8,325 nucleotides of DNA from Candidatus Desantisiibacteriota bacterium (GTDB lineage Bacteria; JACRDZ01): positions 1 to 8,325 of the forward strand of contig JACQWU010000250.1 in the NCBI GenBank assembly GCA_016209155.1, given 5' to 3'. Both the position numbers and the translations under genes were made by a program. Shown piece after piece: positions 1 through 6,186 of this stretch. Positions within the stretch are counted from its first letter, which is position 1, and each line of letters begins with the position of its first letter. The notes below the pieces were generated by a model. The model did not search any database and was not told the origin of the DNA. It worked only from the letters and a program-made list of their open reading frames with translations.

Positions 1-1
1 A

Positions 2-226
2 GGAGCTCAATTTTCAGGCAAAGTGCCTTACCTTGATGATATTGATGAAATTATGCAATTTCTAAAGGAAAGCGAGGCGGATTTTTTAATAGTCGATGAA
101 AGAAGCGTAAAAAAACAGTTGCATGTACTTGAGCCGCTACTGGATAATGGCGGATATGTTAGTTTAAGCATGATCCATAGTATTAAGAATCCGAAGAGGA
201 TTGTACTGTATGAAATCAACAGATGA
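2..226 (+). CDS. C-terminal fragment of a probable PMT/ArnT-like (GT39/GT83) membrane glycosyltransferase
   Basis: The frame is open from the left edge of the window and ends at TGA 224-226, so only about 74 C-terminal residues are present and the true start lies upstream. The visible tail has alternating helix and strand character: a lead-in ending GKVPYLDD, a helix (IDEIMQFLKESEADF), a strand with an acidic end (LIVDER), and a final strand (RIVLYEINR). This is the usual shape of the small soluble domain closing dolichyl-phosphate-mannose mannosyltransferase or ArnT-like proteins, where a helix is followed by 'adylvvde' and the chain ends in 'vvlYei'. Such enzymes move a sugar from a polyprenyl-phosphate donor at the membrane; the catalytic and transmembrane parts are not in the window. 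A GTG at 23 could be mistaken for a start, but the frame is open before it and no ribosome binding site precedes it. The family call rests on remembered tail similarity and is moderate. Confidence 0.6.
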   Translation, partial: GAQFSGKVPYLDDIDEIMQFLKESEADFLIVDERSVKKQLHVLEPLLDNGGYVSLSMIHSIKNPKRIVLYEINR

Positions 227-1065
227 TTTTGAAGTTTAATTTTAGATATACATGGGAAATAGATTTTTTGCTTATGAATAATATATTAACAATTGATTTA
301 GAGGATTGGTATCAGACCCAGGCTTTGCGGTCAAGAATAAAAGTAACAGACTGGGATAAGAAAGATGATAGATTACCATTGCTTACCTTAGAGATTTTGC
401 GTGTTTTAAGAAGCGCTCAGGTAAAAGCAACTTTTTTTGTCGTTGCATATAATGCTAAACGTAATCTCTCGTTGCTTAAAATGATTTTAAAAGATGGCCA
501 TGAATTAGGGTTGCACGGATATTACCATACGTTAGTTTACAAACAGACACCGGAAGAATTTAGAAAGGAAATGAAATATTCAAAGGAATTAATTGAGGAT
601 GCTTGCCAAACAAGAGTGATCGGATTTAGGGCGCCTAATTGGTCTATAAATAGGAATAATTTATGGGCATTGGAAATCTTGTCTGAACTTGGATTTTTAT
701 ATGATTCTAGTTTGATGGTAAAGTTGCTGACTAAGCATATAAGAAATATACCAATTGATATGCTGGAGATCCCTAGGTCGACATTTAGCTTGTTAAATTT
801 TGAAATTCCTTTTGGTGGAGGAGTTTTTTTTAGGGCATATCCTTATTTTATAACAAAGCGCTTTATATCTGATGCGAATAGAAATGGCAAGAAGGTTATG
901 GTATATATTCATCCATGGGAATTTGATTTAGATCAACATTCGGATTATTCTTTTGGTATTAGAAAAGTGATAAATAATTTTAATCGTTCTAAAATGGATT
1001 TAAGGTTTAAGTCTTTGTTGGCAGATTTTAAATTTAGCTCAGTTAGAGATATTTTTTTTGATTAG
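223..1065 (+). CDS. Polysaccharide deacetylase, NodB fold, XrtA/PEP-CTERM-associated (DUF3473-like) type
   Basis: This is a predicted metal-dependent (CE4) deacetylase that removes N- or O-acetyl groups from a polysaccharide. All NodB motifs are visible. Motif 1 is TIDLEDW (residues 23-29; D25, E27, D28), motif 2 is HELGLHGYYH (93-102; metal histidines H98 and H102), motif 3 is GFRAPNWSI (134-142), motif 4 is YDSSL (160-164), and motif 5 is VYIHPWEFD (227-235; H230). The PFGGGVFFRAYPYF stretch (196-209) and the HPWEFD ending are typical of the deacetylases found in exosortase/EPS loci. The ATG at 223 overlaps the previous stop (ATGA), suggesting coupling. However, family members usually begin just before 'ILTIDLEDW', so ATG 274 (residue 18) may be the real start. 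Neither site has a clear Shine-Dalgarno sequence. No signal peptide is evident, which suggests a cytoplasmic enzyme acting before export, as proposed for this subfamily. Confidence 0.9.
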   Translation: MILKFNFRYTWEIDFLLMNNILTIDLEDWYQTQALRSRIKVTDWDKKDDRLPLLTLEILRVLRSAQVKATFFVVAYNAKRNLSLLKMILKDGHELGLHGYYHTLVYKQTPEEFRKEMKYSKELIEDACQTRVIGFRAPNWSINRNNLWALEILSELGFLYDSSLMVKLLTKHIRNIPIDMLEIPRSTFSLLNFEIPFGGGVFFRAYPYFITKRFISDANRNGKKVMVYIHPWEFDLDQHSDYSFGIRKVINNFNRSKMDLRFKSLLADFKFSSVRDIFFD

Positions 1066-1070
1066 GAAGG
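1064..1070 (+). promoter_or_regulatory. Ribosome binding site of the GT2 gene, overlapping the upstream stop codon
   Basis: AGGAAGG lies 10 nt before ATG 1081, and its first two bases are part of the TAG stop (1063-1065) of the deacetylase gene. This supports the 1081 start and translation of both genes from one message. Confidence 0.6.
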
Positions 1071-1080
1071 TAAGACTAAA

Positions 1081-1782
1081 ATGAAAGCTGACATAGCAAT
1101 AATAATACCGGTTTTTAACGAGGTAGAAACAATAAGGGAAGTTGTTTTAGATATAATAAAGAATTATAAAGGCGTAGAAATAATTGTTGTTAATGATGGG
1201 TCTACTGATGGTTCTCTCGATAGAATTAAAGATATTGATGTTAAAGTGCTGAACAGTAAAAAAAATAGAGGGTATGGTGCAGCCTTAAAAACAGGGATCA
1301 GTTATACAGATAAAGAGCTTATTGTAACTATTGATGCTGACGGAGAACATTCAGTTAAGCATATAGAACGGCTAATATCCGAAGCTGATTGCTGCGATAT
1401 GGTAGTTGGGGCTAGGGCTGCTGAATCAGTATCCACTTTTCCTTTATTGCAGAAAATAGCTAAAGGAATAGTGTATGCTTTATTTTTGTCGATTTTGAAG
1501 GTGCAAATTTTAGATGTTAATTCTGGGTTAAGGTTAATTAAAAAAACTATTATAGAAAAATATTTCGATTTACTTCCTGATGGGTTTTCATTTACTTCAA
1601 CTCTTACTTTAACTATGGTTTTAGAAAAAAAGAAAGTGAAGTATGTCCCGGTAACTGATTTTAAAAGAAGACGCGGTTCAAAGGTGCATATATTTTCTTA
1701 CACAATGAATTTCATTAAGTCTTATTGCAAGGTTTTGTTTTACTTTAAACTAAAAAAAGGAGTTTTTAGCAAAATAGCTTAA
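1081..1782 (+). CDS. Glycosyltransferase family 2, DPM1-like (polyprenyl-phosphate sugar synthase type)
   Basis: This inverting GT-A glycosyltransferase has the standard GT2 signatures. The N-terminal strand is IAIIIPVFNEVETI (residues 5-18), followed by the nucleotide-binding strand IIVVNDGSTDGS (34-45). NRGYGAALKTG (62-72) comes next, then the metal-binding DxD at TIDADGEH (83-90; D85, D87). VVGAR (108-112) and VNSGLRLIKK (146-155) follow. This order is that of dolichyl/undecaprenyl-phosphate mannose or glucose synthases, which charge a polyprenyl phosphate from a nucleotide sugar on the inner membrane face. At 233 residues it is a bare DPM1-type catalytic domain. It lacks the two C-terminal membrane helices of the GtrB type and has only a basic, aromatic tail (residues 195-233) that could touch the membrane. 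Its presence beside a PMT/ArnT-like enzyme is consistent, because such enzymes use polyprenyl-phosphate sugars as donors. The exact sugar cannot be read from the sequence. Confidence 0.88.
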   Translation: MKADIAIIIPVFNEVETIREVVLDIIKNYKGVEIIVVNDGSTDGSLDRIKDIDVKVLNSKKNRGYGAALKTGISYTDKELIVTIDADGEHSVKHIERLISEADCCDMVVGARAAESVSTFPLLQKIAKGIVYALFLSILKVQILDVNSGLRLIKKTIIEKYFDLLPDGFSFTSTLTLTMVLEKKKVKYVPVTDFKRRRGSKVHIFSYTMNFIKSYCKVLFYFKLKKGVFSKIA

Positions 1783-1807
1783 TTTATTTAAGAAAAGGGA
1801 AGATTAA

Positions 1808-2707
1808 ATGAGTTTTTTATTGTTCGGGTTAAAAAGAAAAAAAATTCGTTCTTTAGCTAAAAAGTTAATACGTTCCAGTATAGGGACAATAGATGGCAAA
1901 GCAGGCAATTATAAGGTAATAGAGCTATTGCATAGAGGTTTAATTTTGTCTAACGCATATAAAAAAGATGACCTATTCTCTAGCATACAAATACAAACAA
2001 AAACCGGATGTAATTATAGCTGTAGATTTTGTCCGGCTAATAAAGATTTAGTAAACTTATATGGTGGGGAGTCTAATTATGCAAAGATGTCGATTGAGCT
2101 TTTTGAGGATATTATTTGCCAGTTATCTAAAATGAAATTTTCGGGGAGGATTTCTCCGTATCTTATGAACGAGCCTTTACTTGATGGGCGACTTCCAAGA
2201 TTTGTCGCAATTACAAAAAATAAGTGCCCGAATGCATTTATATTTATCCAGACAAATGGAAAATTACTTAATAAAAAGATGTTAGTGGAATTAGTTGATG
2301 CGGGCATTGATGAGATATATGTAAACGATTATACGGAAAATGGTATTATTTTAAAACTTCTTATAAATATGGATATCCCAAGAAGGTATAGAGAAAGACT
2401 TACCCTGGAAAAAAGGTCATTAGATGAGAAATTGACAAATCGAGCGGGTAATATTTTTGTTAGTAATAAAATATATAATGTTCCTTGTCTTAAACCTTTT
2501 AAACAAATGTTTATAACCTTCAATGGGATTGCAGTGCTTTGTTGTCAGGATTGGCAATTTTTACAACAAATGGGAGATGTTAAGAAAGGCTCTTTAATGA
2601 GTATTTGGAACAATCATGCCTATAAGATGATTAGAAATAATTTGGGAAAATCACAAAGGGCTTTTAATGTTCTTTGTAGCAGATGCGATAGCAGTGGATT
2701 GTGGTAA
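1808..2707 (+). CDS. Radical SAM protein with SPASM-like C-terminal cysteine region
   Basis: This is a predicted [4Fe-4S] radical S-adenosylmethionine enzyme of 299 residues. The cluster-binding CX3CX2C motif is at C68, C72 and C75 (in TGCNYSCRFCPAN), preceded by the typical strand SIQIQTKT. NEP at 121-123 sits where the SAM-binding GGEP-type motif is expected. IFIQTNGKLL (145-154) and a helix-strand unit ending in GIDEIYVNDY (166-175) continue the partial TIM barrel. The C-terminal part has C227, a CC pair at 245-246, and C290 and C293, in the arrangement of a SPASM/twitch domain that holds auxiliary Fe-S clusters; WNN at 267-269 also fits SPASM proteins. The first 55 residues are basic and not recognised. 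AGGGA at 1796-1800, 7 nt before ATG 1808, supports the start. The 25-bp gap to the GT2 gene indicates one operon. SPASM proteins modify peptides or small molecules, often sugars in glycan loci; the substrate here is unknown. Confidence 0.88.
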   Translation: MSFLLFGLKRKKIRSLAKKLIRSSIGTIDGKAGNYKVIELLHRGLILSNAYKKDDLFSSIQIQTKTGCNYSCRFCPANKDLVNLYGGESNYAKMSIELFEDIICQLSKMKFSGRISPYLMNEPLLDGRLPRFVAITKNKCPNAFIFIQTNGKLLNKKMLVELVDAGIDEIYVNDYTENGIILKLLINMDIPRRYRERLTLEKRSLDEKLTNRAGNIFVSNKIYNVPCLKPFKQMFITFNGIAVLCCQDWQFLQQMGDVKKGSLMSIWNNHAYKMIRNNLGKSQRAFNVLCSRCDSSGLW

Positions 2708-2738
2708 AGAGCAGGTTTATTCCGCAGTCATGTTTAAT

Positions 2739-2767
2739 TTGGTGTCCTTTAATTTTTGTGGTAAAAT
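2739..2767 (+). promoter_or_regulatory. Possible weak promoter for the fusion gene
   Basis: TTGGTG (2739-2744) and TAAAAT (2762-2767) are separated by 17 nt in the 135-bp gap before the fusion gene. The -35 box matches the consensus at only three of six bases and the DNA is AT-rich, so this is tentative. If real, transcription would start near 2774 and leave a leader of about 70 nt containing the inverted repeats at 2789-2812. Confidence 0.22.
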
Positions 2768-2788
2768 AAGCAATAGGTTGAGTTAATG

Positions 2789-2812
2789 CTGCTATCGTGA
2801 GCAGAAATAGCA
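2789..2812 (+). repeat. Overlapping, mutually exclusive short inverted repeats upstream of the fusion gene
   Basis: Two small stems share bases. CTGCT (2789-2793) pairs with AGCAG (2800-2804) around a 6-nt loop, while TGCTAT (2790-2795) pairs with ATAGCA (2807-2812) around an 11-nt loop. They could form alternative RNA hairpins or an operator. No T-run follows, so this is not a terminator. Stems this short also occur by chance. Confidence 0.3.
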
Positions 2813-2842
2813 TAAAGAAAATATCTTAATTTAATTATTTTA

Positions 2843-5221
2843 ATGGATAAAAATTACTTAGAAATTGATGATAGCCATTCCAACCTCAATGGCTTACCAG
2901 AGATAGCAATTATCGGACTTGGCAGGTGGGGTGGAGGGCCATTGTTAAACACATTAAAACAATTTCCTGTCACCATACATGCCGTAGCAAAGTCTAATTA
3001 TAAAAACTGGAAGGAGAAAAAAGATACAAAAGAACTTCCTGAAAATATTTTGGTTTATAGCTCTGAAAAATACGACGAAGAAATTTTGAAAAACAAGAAT
3101 ATTAGGGCAGTAGTTATCTCCACTCAATTTAGTACTCATTTTGAATTATCTAAGCAGGCACTTTTATCAGGGAAAGATGTTTTTGTAGAAAAACCATTCA
3201 CAAGGACATTTCGACAAGCGAAAGAATTGCTGGAGATTGCGGAAAAGAACGGTTGTATATTAACAATAGGTTATGAGTATAGGTATTCTTCTAATATAAG
3301 ATGGCTTGGAGAGGTGATTAGACGGGATGAGTTGGGTAAAATTACCGAGATTGAACTCAACATGTTAAATCCGCTTGACAACAGGAAGTTGGATATGAGT
3401 TCTAATGTTTGCGAAGATTTAGCTTCGCATATGTTAAGCTTGCTACATTCACTGTTCGGGGAGCGAGATATATCTGAACTTAGAGTGGATACAGATATCC
3501 CCTGTGATATGGCAAAAATTTCTTTTAAATATTGTAAGGGATATAACCAGGATATAAAAGTATGTATTAATGTAGATCGTAACTATAAGGGGAATAATAG
3601 AAATAGGACGATTATTTTAAAGACAACTAAGTTAGTTTTAATCTTGGACTATCAAAAAAGCGAGGTTGAAGTTCTCGATATAAATGGGAGTATTATAAGT
3701 GATCTAGCTAACGGTCTTTCCAGAGAATTATTGCAGGAAGTTGAAGATAAAAGTAACTTGGAATTAGAATTTGAAGATTTTTTACAAGCTGTAAAATCAC
3801 GTCAAGCTGGTATAAATTCTGCTCAATCGCTTTTGTGTATATCTGAAACTATAGAGTGGATAAATGAATTAATGGTGTCTTGTCAGAATGGGTGGCAAGA
3901 CAAAGAATTAAAGTGGATATTAAGACATCGTCCGAATATAGTAGAAGAAGTATATCATAAACTTTTATATGAACCATGGTTATCTTTTTCCGTTATAGCT
4001 AGCCAACTTAACCTGAGTCTTAGTTCATTGCAAAAAATTTTGGAAAAGATATTAGAGGATCCTTTGTGGTGTGAAAAGGGAAAAGAAGAAATCAGGAACG
4101 GGAGATTCGCTACAGCGTCTTATTTTAGTAATACTGAAAGATTTGCCGATGTTGAAAGAATTTATAAGGTTATTAGAGGGGAAAAATATCTTTATCCCAA
4201 AAAGGTTGAATTCCATGTAGGTGTAGAATGTCCTGCTAATTGCGTTTTTTGCTATAGGAATATTAATGGGCAGAGACAGGCATATGAATTGGAGATTAAA
4301 GATGGTTTTAGTAAATTAACTCCGGATGATTATGTGAGGTTACTCAAAGAGCTCGCTGATAATGGCACTTCGGAGATCTATGTTTCCGGAGGTTTGGAGC
4401 CATTGACTGATTTTGATAGCACAGGTACGATTATTAATTATGCGATTTCAAGAGGTTTGTTTGTTTTTTTATATTCAAACAAAGTTTATCGTGTTAGTAA
4501 TGATCCTGCTCGGTCGAAAATGATATTTTACAAAGTATTAGGCAGAGTGAAAAATTTAGTTAAGGAAAAGAGAAAACTTGGTTCTAAAACCCAAATAGGG
4601 ATTCAAATCCTGCTTACTTTAACTAATTTTCAAGAAATAATTCAGTTAGCAAAACTTTCAGATAGTATCGGAGTTGATTTTTTAGATATCCGTTCAGATT
4701 ATATGGGTATTGTTCGTTTCAGCCATGAAGAGAAGGCAGAGCTTGCAAGACTTCTTTATTTAACAAAAGAAAAACAGGAAAAGGGAGAGTTTGGTAGTCT
4801 TAGGATATCCGTTCCGGATAATTTTAAACTAATCGGGGATAACGGTATTATAGGAACTTCAATATATGTTTTTCCTGAGGAGAATTATTCTAAACGCGGA
4901 ATTTTCTTTTTTGAATTAACGATAGATCCTTTTGGGATTGTATTCGGTACAACTACTTCAGCAAACCCAGGTATACGCAGAGATTGGGGGAAAAAACAAA
5001 TTTTGGGAAAACTTGGACCGGGGGTGAATATTAGAAATATATTGGAGACGGCTATGGAAAGAGAATTTAAATTAGCTGCAAATACAACCAATGTATTTAC
5101 TAAACAGATATTGCTTGAAATAAAACGAGTTGAGGACAATATTGCTTTAGCTATTCCGTTAGATTTAATTAAAAATCCGTTTGTTTCAAGTAAAACTGTA
5201 AGCAGGCTCATTAAACGTTAA
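2843..5221 (+). CDS. Fusion protein: Gfo/Idh/MocA NAD(P)-dependent oxidoreductase + helical linker + radical SAM domain
   Basis: This single 792-residue reading frame carries two enzymes. Residues about 20-345 are a Gfo/Idh/MocA oxidoreductase: dinucleotide-binding IAIIGLGRWG (21-30), VVISTQFSTH (90-99), the EKP motif (116-118, K117 the usual catalytic lysine), GYEYRY (143-148) and DLASH (192-196, H196). These enzymes oxidise, reduce or epimerise sugars and cyclitols with NAD(P). Residues about 350-450 are mostly helical; SFSVIASQLNLSLSSLQKIL (381-400) looks like a helix-turn-helix. Residues about 453-792 are a radical SAM domain with CX3CX2C at C463, C467 and C470, SGGLEP (515-520) for SAM binding, and barrel units such as IGIQILLTLTNF (585-596). 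The end (about 686-725) has a SPASM-like outline but no cysteine. ATG 2843 is the only good start: an in-frame stop lies at 2813-2815 and the Rossmann motif follows closely. No Shine-Dalgarno sequence precedes it. The substrate is unknown; a sugar or cyclitol is likely. Confidence 0.87.
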   Translation: MDKNYLEIDDSHSNLNGLPEIAIIGLGRWGGGPLLNTLKQFPVTIHAVAKSNYKNWKEKKDTKELPENILVYSSEKYDEEILKNKNIRAVVISTQFSTHFELSKQALLSGKDVFVEKPFTRTFRQAKELLEIAEKNGCILTIGYEYRYSSNIRWLGEVIRRDELGKITEIELNMLNPLDNRKLDMSSNVCEDLASHMLSLLHSLFGERDISELRVDTDIPCDMAKISFKYCKGYNQDIKVCINVDRNYKGNNRNRTIILKTTKLVLILDYQKSEVEVLDINGSIISDLANGLSRELLQEVEDKSNLELEFEDFLQAVKSRQAGINSAQSLLCISETIEWINELMVSCQNGWQDKELKWILRHRPNIVEEVYHKLLYEPWLSFSVIASQLNLSLSSLQKILEKILEDPLWCEKGKEEIRNGRFATASYFSNTERFADVERIYKVIRGEKYLYPKKVEFHVGVECPANCVFCYRNINGQRQAYELEIKDGFSKLTPDDYVRLLKELADNGTSEIYVSGGLEPLTDFDSTGTIINYAISRGLFVFLYSNKVYRVSNDPARSKMIFYKVLGRVKNLVKEKRKLGSKTQIGIQILLTLTNFQEIIQLAKLSDSIGVDFLDIRSDYMGIVRFSHEEKAELARLLYLTKEKQEKGEFGSLRISVPDNFKLIGDNGIIGTSIYVFPEENYSKRGIFFFELTIDPFGIVFGTTTSANPGIRRDWGKKQILGKLGPGVNIRNILETAMEREFKLAANTTNVFTKQILLEIKRVEDNIALAIPLDLIKNPFVSSKTVSRLIKR

Positions 5222-5314
5222 GATTTATGAGTTTCACAGAGTTCTGAAAAGATATGCGATTAACGTGACATCTTATGCAATAAAGTTCGCTTTGTAGCAT
5301 TCGCCCTATTTCAA

Positions 5315-5343
5315 TTGACAAAGTTAAGTTAATTTGATAGTAT
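5315..5343 (+). promoter_or_regulatory. Sigma70-type promoter of the exported-protein gene
   Basis: A perfect -35 box TTGACA (5315-5320) is followed after 17 nt by TAGTAT (5338-5343), a four-of-six match to the -10 consensus. The predicted transcription start is near 5350, leaving a leader of about 43 nt before ATG 5393. This suggests a new transcription unit beginning here, within the 171-bp gap after the fusion gene. That gap holds no convincing terminator: a small AAAG-TTCG-CTTT stem at 5282-5293 has no T-run after it. Confidence 0.55.
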
Positions 5344-5358
5344 TCAAAAAAAGAAACA

Positions 5359-5377
5359 TTATAGTAGCTTGCTATAA
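5359..5377 (+). repeat. 6-bp inverted repeat in the leader of the exported-protein gene
   Basis: TTATAG (5359-5364) and CTATAA (5372-5377) form a perfect inverted repeat around a 7-nt spacer. It lies between the predicted transcription start and the ribosome binding site. It could be a weak leader hairpin or an operator. The stem is AT-rich and may be chance. Confidence 0.28.
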
Positions 5378-5380
5378 AAA

Positions 5381-5386
5381 AGGAGG
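5381..5386 (+). promoter_or_regulatory. Consensus ribosome binding site (AGGAGG)
   Basis: AGGAGG lies 6 nt before ATG 5393. It is the strongest ribosome binding site in the window and fixes the start of the exported protein at the first ATG rather than at the nearby in-frame ATG 5402. It suggests higher expression than the neighbouring genes. Confidence 0.75.
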
Positions 5387-5392
5387 ATATAG

Positions 5393-6097
5393 ATGCAAAA
5401 AATGAAAGCTTTGTTAGTTTTTCCAGGGATATTATTTTTAGGATTGATTCTAAATGTACAATTGCCGGTTCTTTCTTTTGCCGAGGATTTAAATTACGAT
5501 ATGTATGAGTATAGACCGTTGACTGTTGGTACTAGTTGGAATTATACTGCGAAAGGATTGATGTCTTTTGATGAAGTATTTGCTGAAAAGGTGGTGCGGG
5601 AAGAAGATTATAGTGGAGTGAAAGTTGTATTAGTTAGACATGGTTCAGGGTGGATTGATTATTTAGAAAAGACTGACGAGGGAATAAAAAGGTATAAACA
5701 TGTTGGTCCAGATAGTGAGAGTTATGGAGTTTATTATCCGCCGGCCATACAATATCCCAGATATATAAAAATTAATGATATCTATAGTAGAGAGAATATA
5801 TTAAAGGATTTTTCGATTAAAGATGATTCTTTAATTGGTGAAGTTAAGGAAGTTTTTACTTTTCAGCTTTTAGGAATAGAAGATGTTACAACCCCTGCAG
5901 GAAATTATAAAGATTGTTTAAAAACACTATCTAAATGGAAGATTTATAATCAAAATGGAGAGCAAGTTAGAGATAAGGTATTGCTTACTTGGAGTGCAAA
6001 GGGTATCGGAAATGTAAAGGCCATTTATTCTAAACACAGAAATGGCGTAGTTGTTGACTTCTCCGAGTGGTATTTAACCAATTTTGATATTAAGTAA
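5393..6097 (+). CDS. Exported protein with signal peptide, TapB/DUF3108-like
   Basis: The 234-residue product starts with a classical Sec signal peptide: a short basic end (MQKMK), a hydrophobic core (residues 6-25), and a likely cleavage site after LSFA (27-30). There is no lipobox cysteine, so it is probably periplasmic or secreted rather than a lipoprotein. The mature part is mostly beta strand. It opens with YRPLTVGTSWNYTAKG (40-55) and later contains the pair DVTTPAGNYKDCLKT (164-178) and LTWSAKGIGNVKA (198-210). The pattern 'PL..G..W.Y', 'TPAG.Y..CL' and 'GIG.VK' is that of a widespread family of exported beta-sheet proteins related to TapB/DUF3108-like proteins, whose biochemical role is not established. 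It has its own promoter and a strong ribosome binding site, so it may be expressed independently of the enzymes around it. Whether it serves the glycan pathway cannot be told from the sequence; the family call is from remembered motif shape. Confidence 0.7.
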   Translation: MQKMKALLVFPGILFLGLILNVQLPVLSFAEDLNYDMYEYRPLTVGTSWNYTAKGLMSFDEVFAEKVVREEDYSGVKVVLVRHGSGWIDYLEKTDEGIKRYKHVGPDSESYGVYYPPAIQYPRYIKINDIYSRENILKDFSIKDDSLIGEVKEVFTFQLLGIEDVTTPAGNYKDCLKTLSKWKIYNQNGEQVRDKVLLTWSAKGIGNVKAIYSKHRNGVVVDFSEWYLTNFDIK

Positions 6098-6111
6098 AAT
6101 GAATGTAGATT
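6084..6111 (+). promoter_or_regulatory. Possible weak promoter at the end of the exported-protein gene
   Basis: TTGATA (6084-6089), five of six to the -35 consensus, is followed after 16 nt by TAGATT (6106-6111), four of six to the -10 consensus. A perfect TATAAT also lies at 6112-6117, but too far from this -35 box. It could drive the SGNH hydrolase gene at 6187, though in such AT-rich DNA matches like these are common. Confidence 0.2.
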
Positions 6112-6175
6112 TATAATTTTGCTGTAATATATAAATGCTTCGGCAATAAATAAAAAAATATAGTATTTCAGTTTT

Positions 6176-6182
6176 AGAAGGG
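6176..6182 (+). promoter_or_regulatory. Ribosome binding site supporting the GTG start of the SGNH hydrolase gene
   Basis: AGAAGGG ends 4 nt before GTG 6187, a rather short spacing. An out-of-frame ATG at 6185 gives only a 16-codon frame. The next in-frame ATG (6232) has no ribosome binding site and would remove the basic flank of the membrane anchor, so GTG 6187 is preferred. Confidence 0.45.
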
Positions 6183-6186
6183 TAAT

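Noticed and set aside
28-219. Minus-strand open frame opposite the glycosyltransferase tail
   Set aside because: It lies entirely opposite a frame with recognisable protein character, has no ribosome binding site, and its sequence (serine- and cysteine-rich) has no domain pattern.
4885-5211. Minus-strand open frame of 108 codons inside the fusion gene
   Set aside because: It is antisense to the radical SAM C-terminal region, which keeps coherent protein structure on the + strand; it has no start signal and no recognisable motif.
5280-5295. ATAAAG-TTCG-CTTTGT stem as a terminator of the fusion gene
   Set aside because: The stem is AT-rich with only four Watson-Crick core pairs and no T-run follows, so it cannot be called an intrinsic terminator.
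6136-6145. TGC-TTCG-GCA hairpin with nearby A-rich stretch as a terminator after the exported-protein gene
   Set aside because: It has only three base pairs, and the following tract is A-rich rather than T-rich on the + strand.
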